A stretch of 27,147 nucleotides of DNA from Yoonia sp. (lineage in GTDB: Bacteria > Pseudomonadota > Alphaproteobacteria > Rhodobacterales > Rhodobacteraceae), in assembly GCA_028822885.1 (NCBI GenBank), contig JAPKCP010000007.1:1-27147 (forward strand). Direction: 5' to 3'. The position numbers and the translations under genes are program-made. The stretch's first letter is position 1. Each line of letters opens with the position of its first letter. This document shows positions 14,520 through 22,168 of this stretch, piece after piece. The notes under the pieces are model-generated. The model ran no database searches. It was not told the DNA's origin and saw only the letters and a list, made by a program, of their open reading frames with translations.

Positions 14520-15493
14520 TGTCAGATGTTGTTTTGTCGGTCCGGGGATTGTCTGTTGAGATTCCCACCCGCAGTGGGATTGTAAAGCCTGTCGACGGTG
14601 TCAGCTATGACATCAGTGCCGGTGAAATTCTGGGTGTTGTTGGCGAAAGTGGTGCGGGTAAATCAATGGCTGGTAATGCTGTCATTGGCCTATTGAACCC
14701 ACCAGCACACATTGCTGCGGGCGAAATTTGGCTTAACGGCAGCCGCATAGATAATCTCAAAGACGAGGCCATGCGCCGCTTGCGCGGGAAACACATTGGT
14801 ATGGTGTTTCAAGACCCGCTGACATCGTTGAACCCGCTCCTCAGTATTGGTGATCAGCTGACCGAAACTATGCTGACCCACCTGCCGATCAGTCGGTCTG
14901 AGGCACATCAGCGTGCCGTTGGTGCATTGGAAGAAGTGGGTATTCCGGGTGCTGCTGAGCGTATCGGCAGCTATCCGCACGAATTCAGTGGTGGGATGCG
15001 ACAACGGGTTGTGATTGCGTTAGCTCTTTGCGCTGAACCGTCGTTGATTATCGCAGACGAGCCAACCACAGCGTTAGACGTGTCTGTGCAGGCGCAGATC
15101 ATTGCCCTGCTCAAACGGCTATGCCGTGACCGAGGGACTGCTGTGATGCTGATTACCCATGATATGGGCGTAATTGCAGAAGCCGCGGACCGCGTTGCCG
15201 TGATGTACGCTGGCCGCTTGGCCGAATTGGGTGCTGTGCGCGATGTGCTGACCCAACCGCAGCATCCTTACACCCAAGGTCTGATGGCCTCGACGCCGCT
15301 GGCGTCACAGGGCAAAGCGCGGCTGCACCAAATCGAAGGGGCCATGCCTCGGCTGAATGCAGTTCCCGAAGGTTGCCCGTTTCATCCGCGTTGTGCGTAT
15401 GCGCAAGACAAATGCAGGGCCGTGCCGACACCACAAATTGCGGGCGGTCACGCTGCATGCTGGTTCCCACTGATCGCACAAAAGGTATCGTAA
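14519..15493 (+). CDS. ABC transporter ATP-binding protein, DppD/OppD-like
   Basis: This 324-residue cytoplasmic ATPase has Walker A GESGAGKSM at 42-50, Q-loop VFQDPLTSLNP at about 96-106, signature FSGGMRQ (156-162), Walker B LIIADEP (176-182) and the H-loop histidine at 214 (LITHDMGV). The C-terminus has the oligopeptide-transporter extension with the GCPFHPRCAYAQDKC cysteine motif, which in DppD/OppD-type subunits can bind an Fe-S cluster. TGATG coupling lies before it and TAATG after it. Confidence 0.93.
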   Translation: MSDVVLSVRGLSVEIPTRSGIVKPVDGVSYDISAGEILGVVGESGAGKSMAGNAVIGLLNPPAHIAAGEIWLNGSRIDNLKDEAMRRLRGKHIGMVFQDPLTSLNPLLSIGDQLTETMLTHLPISRSEAHQRAVGALEEVGIPGAAERIGSYPHEFSGGMRQRVVIALALCAEPSLIIADEPTTALDVSVQAQIIALLKRLCRDRGTAVMLITHDMGVIAEAADRVAVMYAGRLAELGAVRDVLTQPQHPYTQGLMASTPLASQGKARLHQIEGAMPRLNAVPEGCPFHPRCAYAQDKCRAVPTPQIAGGHAACWFPLIAQKVS

Positions 15494-16455
15494 TGGCGTT
15501 GATTTCAGTAAAGAATCTGACCCGCGTCTTTGACGTGTCCAAACCGTGGTTGAACAGGGTGATTGAGCGGCGGGCGAAGGCGTTTCTCACCGCTGTATCC
15601 GACGTAGATTTCGAAGTAGCAGAGCGCAGCACTTATGCGTTGGTTGGCGAGAGCGGGTCTGGGAAATCAACTATTGGCCGCATGTTGGTCGGGCTGCTGA
15701 CGCCTTCATCAGGTACGGTTGAAATCAACGGTGTGAACCTTGCAACCGAAACTGACGCAAACAAGGTGGATGTGATCAGGTCTGACATTCAGATGATTTT
15801 CCAAGACCCCTTTGCGTCCCTTAATCCGCGGTGGCGGGTACGTGATATCATCGTGGAACCCGTTGTGGCCCGTGGTGGCGATGCGACAGGGTTGGCGGAA
15901 AAGCTTCTGGAACAAGTCGGACTTTCTGCTCTGGACGCTGGGAAGTTTCCGCATGAATTTTCGGGTGGCCAACGGCAGCGGATATGTATTGCCCGTGCAT
16001 TGTCGTCTGAGCCAAAACTTATCGTGTGTGACGAACCGACATCAGCACTGGATGTATCCGTTCAGGCGCAGGTCCTGAACTTGATGAGCGATCTTAAAGA
16101 TAATTTTGGATTAACTTATGTTTTGATCAGCCACGACTTGACGGTAGTTCGGCATATGGCCGATCGGATCGGTGTGCTGTATTTGGGCCGATTGGTCGAG
16201 GAAGCGAGCCCAGAGGATTTGTTTACCAACACGAAACATCCATATACCCAAATGCTACTAAAAGCAGCACCTCGGATGGATGGTTTTGGCCGCGAAGCCG
16301 ACCTGCCAGAGGGTGAAATTCCGGACCCCATCAACCCACCACCGGGTTGTGCATTTAACCCACGCTGCCCGATCGCGACTGATATTTGTCGACAAGAACG
16401 GCCAGTGATGCGTCAGTTGGGCGATATTCGCGTGGCATGTCATTTCGCAAATTAA
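15493..16455 (+). CDS. ABC transporter ATP-binding protein, DppF/OppF-like
   Basis: This 320-residue second ATPase forms a heterodimer with the DppD-like subunit. Walker A is GESGSGKST (52-60), the Q-loop FQDPFASLNPRW, the signature FSGGQRQ (156-162), Walker B LIVCDEP and the H-loop VLISHDLTVV. The C-terminal extension carries GCAFNPRCPIATDIC. The frame is open for 40 codons inside the upstream gene, but ATG 15493 (MALISVKNLTRVF) overlapping the DppD stop is the natural start. It ends the operon. No clear terminator follows in the 237 bp before the convergent permease gene. Confidence 0.92.
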   Translation: MALISVKNLTRVFDVSKPWLNRVIERRAKAFLTAVSDVDFEVAERSTYALVGESGSGKSTIGRMLVGLLTPSSGTVEINGVNLATETDANKVDVIRSDIQMIFQDPFASLNPRWRVRDIIVEPVVARGGDATGLAEKLLEQVGLSALDAGKFPHEFSGGQRQRICIARALSSEPKLIVCDEPTSALDVSVQAQVLNLMSDLKDNFGLTYVLISHDLTVVRHMADRIGVLYLGRLVEEASPEDLFTNTKHPYTQMLLKAAPRMDGFGREADLPEGEIPDPINPPPGCAFNPRCPIATDICRQERPVMRQLGDIRVACHFAN

Positions 16456-16692
16456 TCTGATGCGGCAGCTAAAAATAGTACCCGCCTATTCGGATGGTGC
16501 GTGAAAAAAGACCTCGAAGTCTAAGGACGGTGCTGCATGAATGCCGGCGATCCTCGATTATAAACACGATGGTTTCGATACCTCTGCTGATGCCCATAAC
16601 AAACGGCATGGTGATCTTAGTCAAAAGTAGTGTCTTCACGGTGAATAGTTAAGTGGTGCTTGCAGTTACTATTATCGGTGCGAACAGGATGC
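16456..16692. other. Convergent intergenic region without a recognised gene
   Basis: This lies between the ends of the peptide-type operon and the minus-strand permease pair. It has a 29-codon plus-strand frame (16541-16630) and a short minus-strand frame, neither recognisable nor with a convincing ribosome site. I see no strong bidirectional terminator, which is unusual for a convergent gap. Confidence 0.35.
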
Positions 16693-17502
16693 CTAGACTT
16701 GGCCTACCTTAAAGCCTCTGGAAAGGTGATTGCGCATTGTGAAAAGTAGTAAAGCGCCTGGCAGTATTGATGCAACGGTCACAGCCATTACTAAGCCAAT
16801 GTCGGTCTGAAATCCAAAAAGGGCGTTGATTGCCATGCTGATCGGCTTCCCGTTGGTTGTCGTGAGGATACGCGCAAAGACCACTTCGACCCACGAAAAC
16901 ATGAAACAAAAGAATGCAGTTACAGCGACCCCGGATGAGATTTGTGGCAAGAGAATCTTCCAAATGAATTGTGGGCGCGAATAGCCGTCGAGAAACGCGG
17001 TTTCATCCATTTCTTTTGGAATTGCTGATATGAACCCCTGTAAGATCCAAATCGAGATTGGTAAGTTAAATAAGCAATGTGCCAATCCAATTCCAAACAC
17101 TGAATTCACTATACCAAGCGAAGAGAAGAGCTGAAAAACTGGTAGCGTGAGCACTACAGGTGGGGTGATCCGGAAGGCGATGAATGCAAGAAAAAGGTGT
17201 TTGTCGCCGATGAATGACATCCGCGAGAACGCGTAGGCGGCTGGGATTGCCACTGGTATTGTGATGCATATGTTGATCAGGACATAAGCCATGGAATTGA
17301 TGAACGCCGCGCGCAGGTTCGGATCGGACCAGATGCCAGCATAATTGGATAAAGTCATGCTGCCGACGTCAACGTTTGGCGCTGGCAATGTTGCGATGAA
17401 GCTGATCATCGTCATTTGGATGAGTGGCAGAAAAGTAAAAGCAATAAAGCCGAACAAGACAATACGCTTGACCGATCGAAGGGATAGCAACGCTGTTTTC
17501 AC
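16693..17502 (-). CDS. ABC transporter permease, GlpQ paralogue (MalG-like)
   Basis: This 269-residue inner-membrane permease aligns along most of its length with the GlpQ-like protein encoded at 24160. Shared segments include INSMAYV, PAAYAFSR, GDKHLF, LAHCLFN, PKEMDETAFLDGYS (the EAA coupling loop, residues about 165-180), GVAVTAFFCFMFSWVE and PGALLL. By eye somewhat under half the residues match, so it is an old duplicate rather than a recent copy. It starts with GTG at 17502, overlapping the upstream TGA as GTGA. It is the last gene of the glpR-permease-permease unit, and no ATPase or binding-protein gene follows. It may use GlpS/GlpT, or belong to a reduced system. Confidence 0.85.
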   Translation of the reverse strand: MKTALLSLRSVKRIVLFGFIAFTFLPLIQMTMISFIATLPAPNVDVGSMTLSNYAGIWSDPNLRAAFINSMAYVLINICITIPVAIPAAYAFSRMSFIGDKHLFLAFIAFRITPPVVLTLPVFQLFSSLGIVNSVFGIGLAHCLFNLPISIWILQGFISAIPKEMDETAFLDGYSRPQFIWKILLPQISSGVAVTAFFCFMFSWVEVVFARILTTTNGKPISMAINALFGFQTDIGLVMAVTVASILPGALLLFTMRNHLSRGFKVGQV

Positions 17503-18365
17503 AGATCATCCTCGCGGCCTAAGCGACCTTGCGCTTTGCTGAACGTCCAAGCCACTGTCAAAACGATTAGAAAATATATGACGGAGCGTGCAGCGGAAGG
17601 GCCATAGTTGAAGGCTTTGATTTCTTCGCCAAGATCTATCGCAAGGAACATGGTTGCGCCATCGGGTCCACCTGCATTGATTGGAAAGGCCTCGGTATAG
17701 ATCATGAAGGAATCCATAAATCTCAAGAGGATCGCCATCAGCAGAACGTGGCGAAGCTTTGGTAATTGAATAAAACGGAACACCTGCCAGGGGCCTGCAC
17801 TGTCGATCGCGGCAGCCTGATATTGAGACGCGGGAATTGTTGTAAGCGCGCTGTAGCAAAGGATCACCACAAGGCTGGTCCAATGCCAAACATCCATTGC
17901 AATGATAACTAGCCATGTATGCAAGGCTGACAGTTTCCAATCATTAGGCCATCCAACATAGGGAAACAGCTGACCTAGAATGCCTGTGTCGGGATTGAGC
18001 AGACTTAACCAAAGCGACGGGATCATGTTCCACGGGACCAGCAGGGGCAGGGCAATCACCGCAAGGGTCAGGCCCACCCAGACTTTACCTGCGGGAATGC
18101 ACAGTGCAATTGCAATACCAAGTGGAATTTGGATGACCAAAATCAATATGGAAAACAAGATGCTGCGTCCAAAGCTCGCCCAAAAACGACCCGAGCTGAT
18201 TATTTCTGCATACCACTCGATACCGACCCAAAACCGCGCATCCAAAATGAAGATTTCAAAGAATGAATAGTTGATCACTGTGATCAAAGGGATTAATCCA
18301 ACAAGCCCAAGAACCAACGTCGCAGGAAGCGTAAACAGCCAGCCAGTGTTGTCGCGGTACTTCAT
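17499..18365 (-). CDS. ABC transporter permease, GlpP paralogue (MalF-like)
   Basis: This 288-residue permease is clearly related to the GlpP-like protein encoded at 23288. Shared stretches include VINYS, IPLGI, LLVPWN, MDVWHWTSLV, QYQAAAIDSAGPWQVFRFIQLPKL (EAA loop) and ILLRFMDSFMIYTEAFP. Six membrane helices are expected. It begins 35 bp after the glpR stop with GGAGACAGTGAG before the ATG, so it is probably cotranscribed with glpR. The next permease overlaps it by 4 bp. Like its partner it has no cognate ATPase or periplasmic protein in the window. It is an intact open frame with the coupling loop preserved, which argues against a pseudogene. Confidence 0.86.
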   Translation of the reverse strand: MKYRDNTGWLFTLPATLVLGLVGLIPLITVINYSFFEIFILDARFWVGIEWYAEIISSGRFWASFGRSILFSILILVIQIPLGIAIALCIPAGKVWVGLTLAVIALPLLVPWNMIPSLWLSLLNPDTGILGQLFPYVGWPNDWKLSALHTWLVIIAMDVWHWTSLVVILCYSALTTIPASQYQAAAIDSAGPWQVFRFIQLPKLRHVLLMAILLRFMDSFMIYTEAFPINAGGPDGATMFLAIDLGEEIKAFNYGPSAARSVIYFLIVLTVAWTFSKAQGRLGREDDL

Positions 18366-18399
18366 CTCACTGTCTCCAGTTTAGGTCATGACTTGACGC

Positions 18400-19158
18400 C
18401 TACACCATAACAACATCTGTTTCCCAAGCAGCGCAATTTTCTAAAAGTTGCTCAGGTAAAGTGAAATCAGTAAATAGAACAGCGACATCCGCAAGTGAGC
18501 AAATCGTTAGCGGCGCCTTGCGTTCAAATTTCAATTGGTCAGCGACTACCATCACCTTGCGGGACCGTTGGATCGCCGATTTACTCACCATTACTTCTTG
18601 GTCGTCAAAATCCTGCAAATCGCCATCCACATCAATTGCGGAGCAACCCAAAACCGAATAGTCGAATTTGAATTGCTTCACCATTTCAGCAGTGAGCCCA
18701 CCGACTATACCACCATCTTCGCGGCGTAAAACGCCACCAGCTAAGATGATTTGACAGCTATGATTAATTGCCAAAATATTTGCGATATTGAGGTTATTAG
18801 TTACGACGAGTAGATTTTCTCTATCCAGTAATTCACGTGCGACAGCCTCAGTACTTGTACCAATGTTCATAAACACGGATGCACCATCAGGGATCGCATG
18901 GGCACATTTTTCGGCAATCGTTTTTTTACCAGCTTCATTCATGCGGCTGCGTTCGGCGTAAATAATGTTCACAAGTCCAGATGGCACCACTGCGCCGCCA
19001 TGGACCCGTTCGAGTCGTCCAGTTTCGGCCAGATCAGAAAGATCACGCCGGATTGTCTGAACTGAAACGTCGTAATGTGCAGCTAACCCATCCACTGTGA
19101 CCTTGCCCTCTTTGCGGGCGAACTCGAGTATTTCTTTTTGTCTGAAATTTGAGACCAT
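18400..19158 (-). CDS. glpR: DeoR-family transcriptional regulator, GlpR
   Basis: This 252-residue repressor has an N-terminal DeoR helix-turn-helix at 1-57 (RQKEILEFARKEGKVTVDGLAAHYDVSVQTIRRDL, then the LERVHGGAV wing). A sugar-phosphate-binding C-terminal domain follows, of the phosphosugar-isomerase-like fold: MNIGTSTEAVARELL at about 97-111, LVVTNNLNIA, and KSAIQRSRKVMVVAD near 193-207. In this family glycerol 3-phosphate releases the repressor from DNA. ATG 19158 is preceded by AAGGAAAACC. It is divergent from glpD with a 285-bp gap containing CGAA-rich repeats and is followed on its own strand by two Glp-like permeases. The name rests on family plus position next to glpD. Confidence 0.88.
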   Translation of the reverse strand: MVSNFRQKEILEFARKEGKVTVDGLAAHYDVSVQTIRRDLSDLAETGRLERVHGGAVVPSGLVNIIYAERSRMNEAGKKTIAEKCAHAIPDGASVFMNIGTSTEAVARELLDRENLLVVTNNLNIANILAINHSCQIILAGGVLRREDGGIVGGLTAEMVKQFKFDYSVLGCSAIDVDGDLQDFDDQEVMVSKSAIQRSRKVMVVADQLKFERKAPLTICSLADVAVLFTDFTLPEQLLENCAAWETDVVMV

Positions 19159-19332
19159 GGTTTTCCTTTTGCGTCACTACAGCGAAAGACATTCTTTAAG
19201 CTGGGATTCGCAACGCAAATCTAGTTTTTATGCCTTGAACGTCAAGAAGGTTTGGATACCAGAACCTGTTTAATCGGTCATAATGACTGTCTTGCGAAAT
19301 ATAAATCACATGGATATCAGGTGCTTAAGTAA

Positions 19333-19355
19333 AAACGAAAGCAAACGAACTTTCG
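19333..19355. promoter_or_regulatory. Candidate GlpR operator: AAACGAA direct repeats spaced 10 bp
   Basis: AAACGAA occurs at 19333-19339 and again at 19343-19349, exactly one helical turn apart. The arrangement continues into CTTTCG (19350-19355), which mirrors CGAAAG (19336-19341). DeoR-family repressors typically read such repeated CGAA/TTCG elements. Its position between glpR and glpD suits control of both directions. Similar GCGAAA pieces occur at about 19182 and 19294. Confidence 0.45.
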
Positions 19356-19401
19356 ATATTGATTAATGTTCAGCTTTGGTATTGGGTAACCCCATGCCGC
19401 A

Positions 19402-19440
19402 AGCTGGGAGGCTGCGCCGGGAAATAGAGCTGGGGAGGCT
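19402..19440 (+). promoter_or_regulatory. Repeated Shine-Dalgarno segment before the TTG start of glpD
   Basis: AGCTGGGAGGCT (19402-19413) and AGCTGGGGAGGCT (19428-19440) form a near-perfect direct repeat. The second copy is the ribosome site, with GGGGAGG five to six bases before TTG 19444. The first copy has no start codon behind it. It may be a ribosome standby site or a target for antisense pairing. Confidence 0.5.
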
Positions 19441-19443
19441 TCA

Positions 19444-21042
19444 TTGGATCAGTACGATCACAGCGATATTGTTGACCTGTTTGTCATCGGTGGCGGTATC
19501 AACGGATGCGGCATTGCCCGTGATGCAGTTGGTCGCGGTCTAAGCGTCGAACTCGCTGAAATGAACGATTTGGCTTCGGCTACATCTTCTGCATCTACAA
19601 AGCTTTTTCACGGCGGATTACGCTATCTTGAATATTGGGAAATCCGCCTTGTCCGTGAGGCCTTGATCGAGAGAGAAACACTTCTCAAGGCGATGCCACA
19701 TATTTCTTGGCCGATGCGATTTGTGTTACCCTACCACGCGGACATGCGCTTTGATGGAGACACGCCGACATCCAAGGTTCTGAACGTGGTGATGCCTTGG
19801 ATGAAAGGGCGTCGCCCTGCGTGGCTCATTCGCTTTGGGCTATTTCTGTATGACAATCTTGGTGGGCGCCAGATCCTGAAGGGGACAACGTGTTTGAATC
19901 TAGTTGGGACACCTGAGGGTTTACCACTTGAGGACCGCTTTAAGAAAGCATTCGAGTATTCTGATTGTTGGATCGAAGACAGCCGTTTGGTTGTTTTGAA
20001 TGCACGCGATGCTGAGGCGCGTGGCGCAAAGATTAATGTCCGTACAGAAGTTGTGTCAGCAGAGCAGATCGACGGTATCTGGCATGTAGGGCTTGAACCG
20101 CAGGGCGGGACGCCACGCGTTGTGCAGGCCCGTATGTTGGTAAATGCTGGCGGCCCTTGGGTGGAAGAAATCATCCGTAGTACCGTGCGGATCAACTCCA
20201 CTGAAGGCGTGCGGCTTGTGCGCGGGAGTCACATCGTGACCCGCAAGCTTTATGATCATGACAAATGCTATTTTTTCCAAGGCGAGGATGGGCGGATCAT
20301 CTTCACGATCCCATATGAAACTGACTTTACGTTGATCGGCACGACCGATGCGGACCATGAAAACGTGAGCGTTGAACCGGTCTGCACGCCTGAGGAGCAA
20401 ACATACCTTATTGAGTTCGCTTCAAAGTATCTGAAAAAAGACATTACAAATGATGATGTTATTTGGGCCTACTCTGGTGTGCGTCCGCTCTATAATGACG
20501 GCGCGAGCTCGGCCACTGCTGCAACACGTGATTATGTGCTAAAGGTGGATCAGTCGACGGGTGCCCCAATCCTCAATGTTTTTGGTGGGAAGATCACAAC
20601 CTACCGTCGGCTTGCTGAGACTGCCTTAGAGAAAATCGCACCCTTTTTCCCAAACATGGGAAAGCCTTGGACCGCTGGTGTTGCTTTGCCCGGTGGCGAT
20701 TTTCCAGTGGATGGCGTCGCCGCGCTGATGCAACGGCTTGCAACGCAGTATTCGTTTCTTAGCGACGCGTGGGCGTCGCGTTTGGTTAAAGCCTATGGGC
20801 TGGATGCGTTTGAGATGTTGGGTGATGCAAAAGTTGAATCAGACTTGGGTCAAAACTTTGGATCGAATTTGACCGAGCGCGAAGTGAACTGGTTGGTTGA
20901 AAAAGAATTTGCGCGGACGGCTGAAGATATCGTTTGGCGTCGCACAAAACTAGGACTTCGGCTTACGACACACGAAATTAAGGTGCTTGGTGGATGGCTG
21001 GCAAACGCGCCCGCGACGTCACCACAGCACCACGCGGCGTAA
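19444..21042 (+). CDS. glpD: Aerobic glycerol-3-phosphate dehydrogenase
   Basis: This is a 532-residue FAD enzyme of the inner membrane surface. It oxidises sn-glycerol 3-phosphate to dihydroxyacetone phosphate and passes electrons to ubiquinone. The dinucleotide motif VIGGGINGCGIARDAVGRG is at 14-32, followed by the GlpD signature SSASTKLFHGGLRYLEYWE at about 48-66. IGTTDADHE and YSGVRPLYNDG are further FAD-oxidoreductase motifs, and the C-terminal helical cap ends the protein. The start is TTG at 19444: the next ATG (residue 40) would delete the FAD motif, and a strong GGGGAGG lies just upstream. It is first gene of the glp operon, 22 bp before glpS. No glycerol kinase gene is present here. 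Confidence 0.96.
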   Translation: MDQYDHSDIVDLFVIGGGINGCGIARDAVGRGLSVELAEMNDLASATSSASTKLFHGGLRYLEYWEIRLVREALIERETLLKAMPHISWPMRFVLPYHADMRFDGDTPTSKVLNVVMPWMKGRRPAWLIRFGLFLYDNLGGRQILKGTTCLNLVGTPEGLPLEDRFKKAFEYSDCWIEDSRLVVLNARDAEARGAKINVRTEVVSAEQIDGIWHVGLEPQGGTPRVVQARMLVNAGGPWVEEIIRSTVRINSTEGVRLVRGSHIVTRKLYDHDKCYFFQGEDGRIIFTIPYETDFTLIGTTDADHENVSVEPVCTPEEQTYLIEFASKYLKKDITNDDVIWAYSGVRPLYNDGASSATAATRDYVLKVDQSTGAPILNVFGGKITTYRRLAETALEKIAPFFPNMGKPWTAGVALPGGDFPVDGVAALMQRLATQYSFLSDAWASRLVKAYGLDAFEMLGDAKVESDLGQNFGSNLTEREVNWLVEKEFARTAEDIVWRRTKLGLRLTTHEIKVLGGWLANAPATSPQHHAA

Positions 21043-21064
21043 GCTGCAAAACTGGGAGAAAGAA

Positions 21065-22156
21065 ATGTCACTTGTTCTAGAGGGTGTGTCAAAAGTCGTA
21101 AACGGCCAGACACATATTTACCCTACCGATCTGGAGCTGAAGTCTGGCACTATGAATGTGCTGCTTGGGCCCACGTCGTCTGGCAAGACATCACTGATGC
21201 GCATTATGGCGGGTCTAGACGTTCCCAATACCGGCAAAGTAATTTGGGGTGGCAAAGATGTGACCGGAATGCGCGTGCAAGATCGTGGCGTGGCGATGGT
21301 GTATCAGCAGTTCATCAACTACCCTTCGATGACTGTTTATGAGAATATCGCCAGCCCAATGCGGCTGTTAAAGCAGACAGCGAACCAAATTGATGCAGCT
21401 GTAAAAAAGGCTGCGGATCTCATGAAGCTTTCACCGTTTCTTGATCGCAAGCCTTTGGAACTATCAGGCGGTCAACAGCAGCGATGCGCGCTTGCACGTG
21501 CTCTTGTTAAAGATGCAGGGCTGGTGTTGTTGGACGAGCCTTTGGCGAACCTAGACTATAAACTTCGTGAGGAATTACGCGCTGAGATCCCAAAGATCTT
21601 TGAAGAAGCGGGCTCAATTTTTGTTTATGCAACTACGGAGCCAGAAGAGGCGCTTTTGCTTGGGGGTAATACGGCAGCGCTTTGGGAAGGTCGTATCACC
21701 CAATTTGACAAAACGCCGATCGTCTACAGGCAGCCCGTAAATGCGACAACCGCGCGTGTCTTTTCTGATCCACCGATGAACTTTCTGGACTTTGAAAAGG
21801 CCGGTGATCAACTTCGCTTTGGTGATGGACAGGTCAGCACTGCAATGTCGGGTGCTTTCGCAGGGCTTGGTGATGGTAACTACGTTGCGGGCTTTAGGCC
21901 AAATCACCTCAAGCTTGAAAAACAGGCGCCTGACGCGCTTGAGTTCACGGGCAGTCTGACAGTGACAGAGATCACTGGGTCAGAAACGTTTATTCACCTC
22001 AAGCATCACGGCGAAAACTGGGTTGGCTTGGTGCATGGCGTCAAAAACCTGAAGATTGGCGCAGCACTTAGCGTTTATCTTGACCAAAGCCACGTTTATA
22101 TTTTTGCGCAAGACGGTACTTCTGTCGCCCCTGCGTCTTATGCAGCTGCGGCTTGA
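21065..22156 (+). CDS. glpS: Glycerol ABC transporter ATP-binding protein GlpS
   Basis: This 363-residue ATPase is from the glp uptake operon and heterodimerises with GlpT. It has the Q-loop near 81-82, an intact signature LSGGQQQ (133-139) and Walker B LVLLDEP (153-159), plus a C-terminal TOBE-type domain. Two motifs deviate. Walker A is GPTSSGKTS (35-43), with Ser in place of the second glycine. The H-loop reads YATTEPEEAL, placing Thr191 where the catalytic histidine of YVTHDQxEAL should be. Its own ATP pocket is therefore probably poor at hydrolysis. ATG 21065 has GGGAG nine bases upstream. The name follows the rhizobial GlpSTPQUV system by synteny and family. Confidence 0.9.
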   Translation: MSLVLEGVSKVVNGQTHIYPTDLELKSGTMNVLLGPTSSGKTSLMRIMAGLDVPNTGKVIWGGKDVTGMRVQDRGVAMVYQQFINYPSMTVYENIASPMRLLKQTANQIDAAVKKAADLMKLSPFLDRKPLELSGGQQQRCALARALVKDAGLVLLDEPLANLDYKLREELRAEIPKIFEEAGSIFVYATTEPEEALLLGGNTAALWEGRITQFDKTPIVYRQPVNATTARVFSDPPMNFLDFEKAGDQLRFGDGQVSTAMSGAFAGLGDGNYVAGFRPNHLKLEKQAPDALEFTGSLTVTEITGSETFIHLKHHGENWVGLVHGVKNLKIGAALSVYLDQSHVYIFAQDGTSVAPASYAAAA

Positions 22157-22168
22157 GGGAACAATAAA

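Noticed and set aside
16541..16630. 29-codon plus-strand frame after the peptide-type operon
   Set aside because: It is short, lacks a ribosome site and matches nothing recognisable. Kept only as part of the intergenic note.
17506..17940. 144-codon minus-strand frame overlapping the GlpP-like paralogue
   Set aside because: Same-strand alternate frame of a clear permease gene. The permease frame carries the family motifs.
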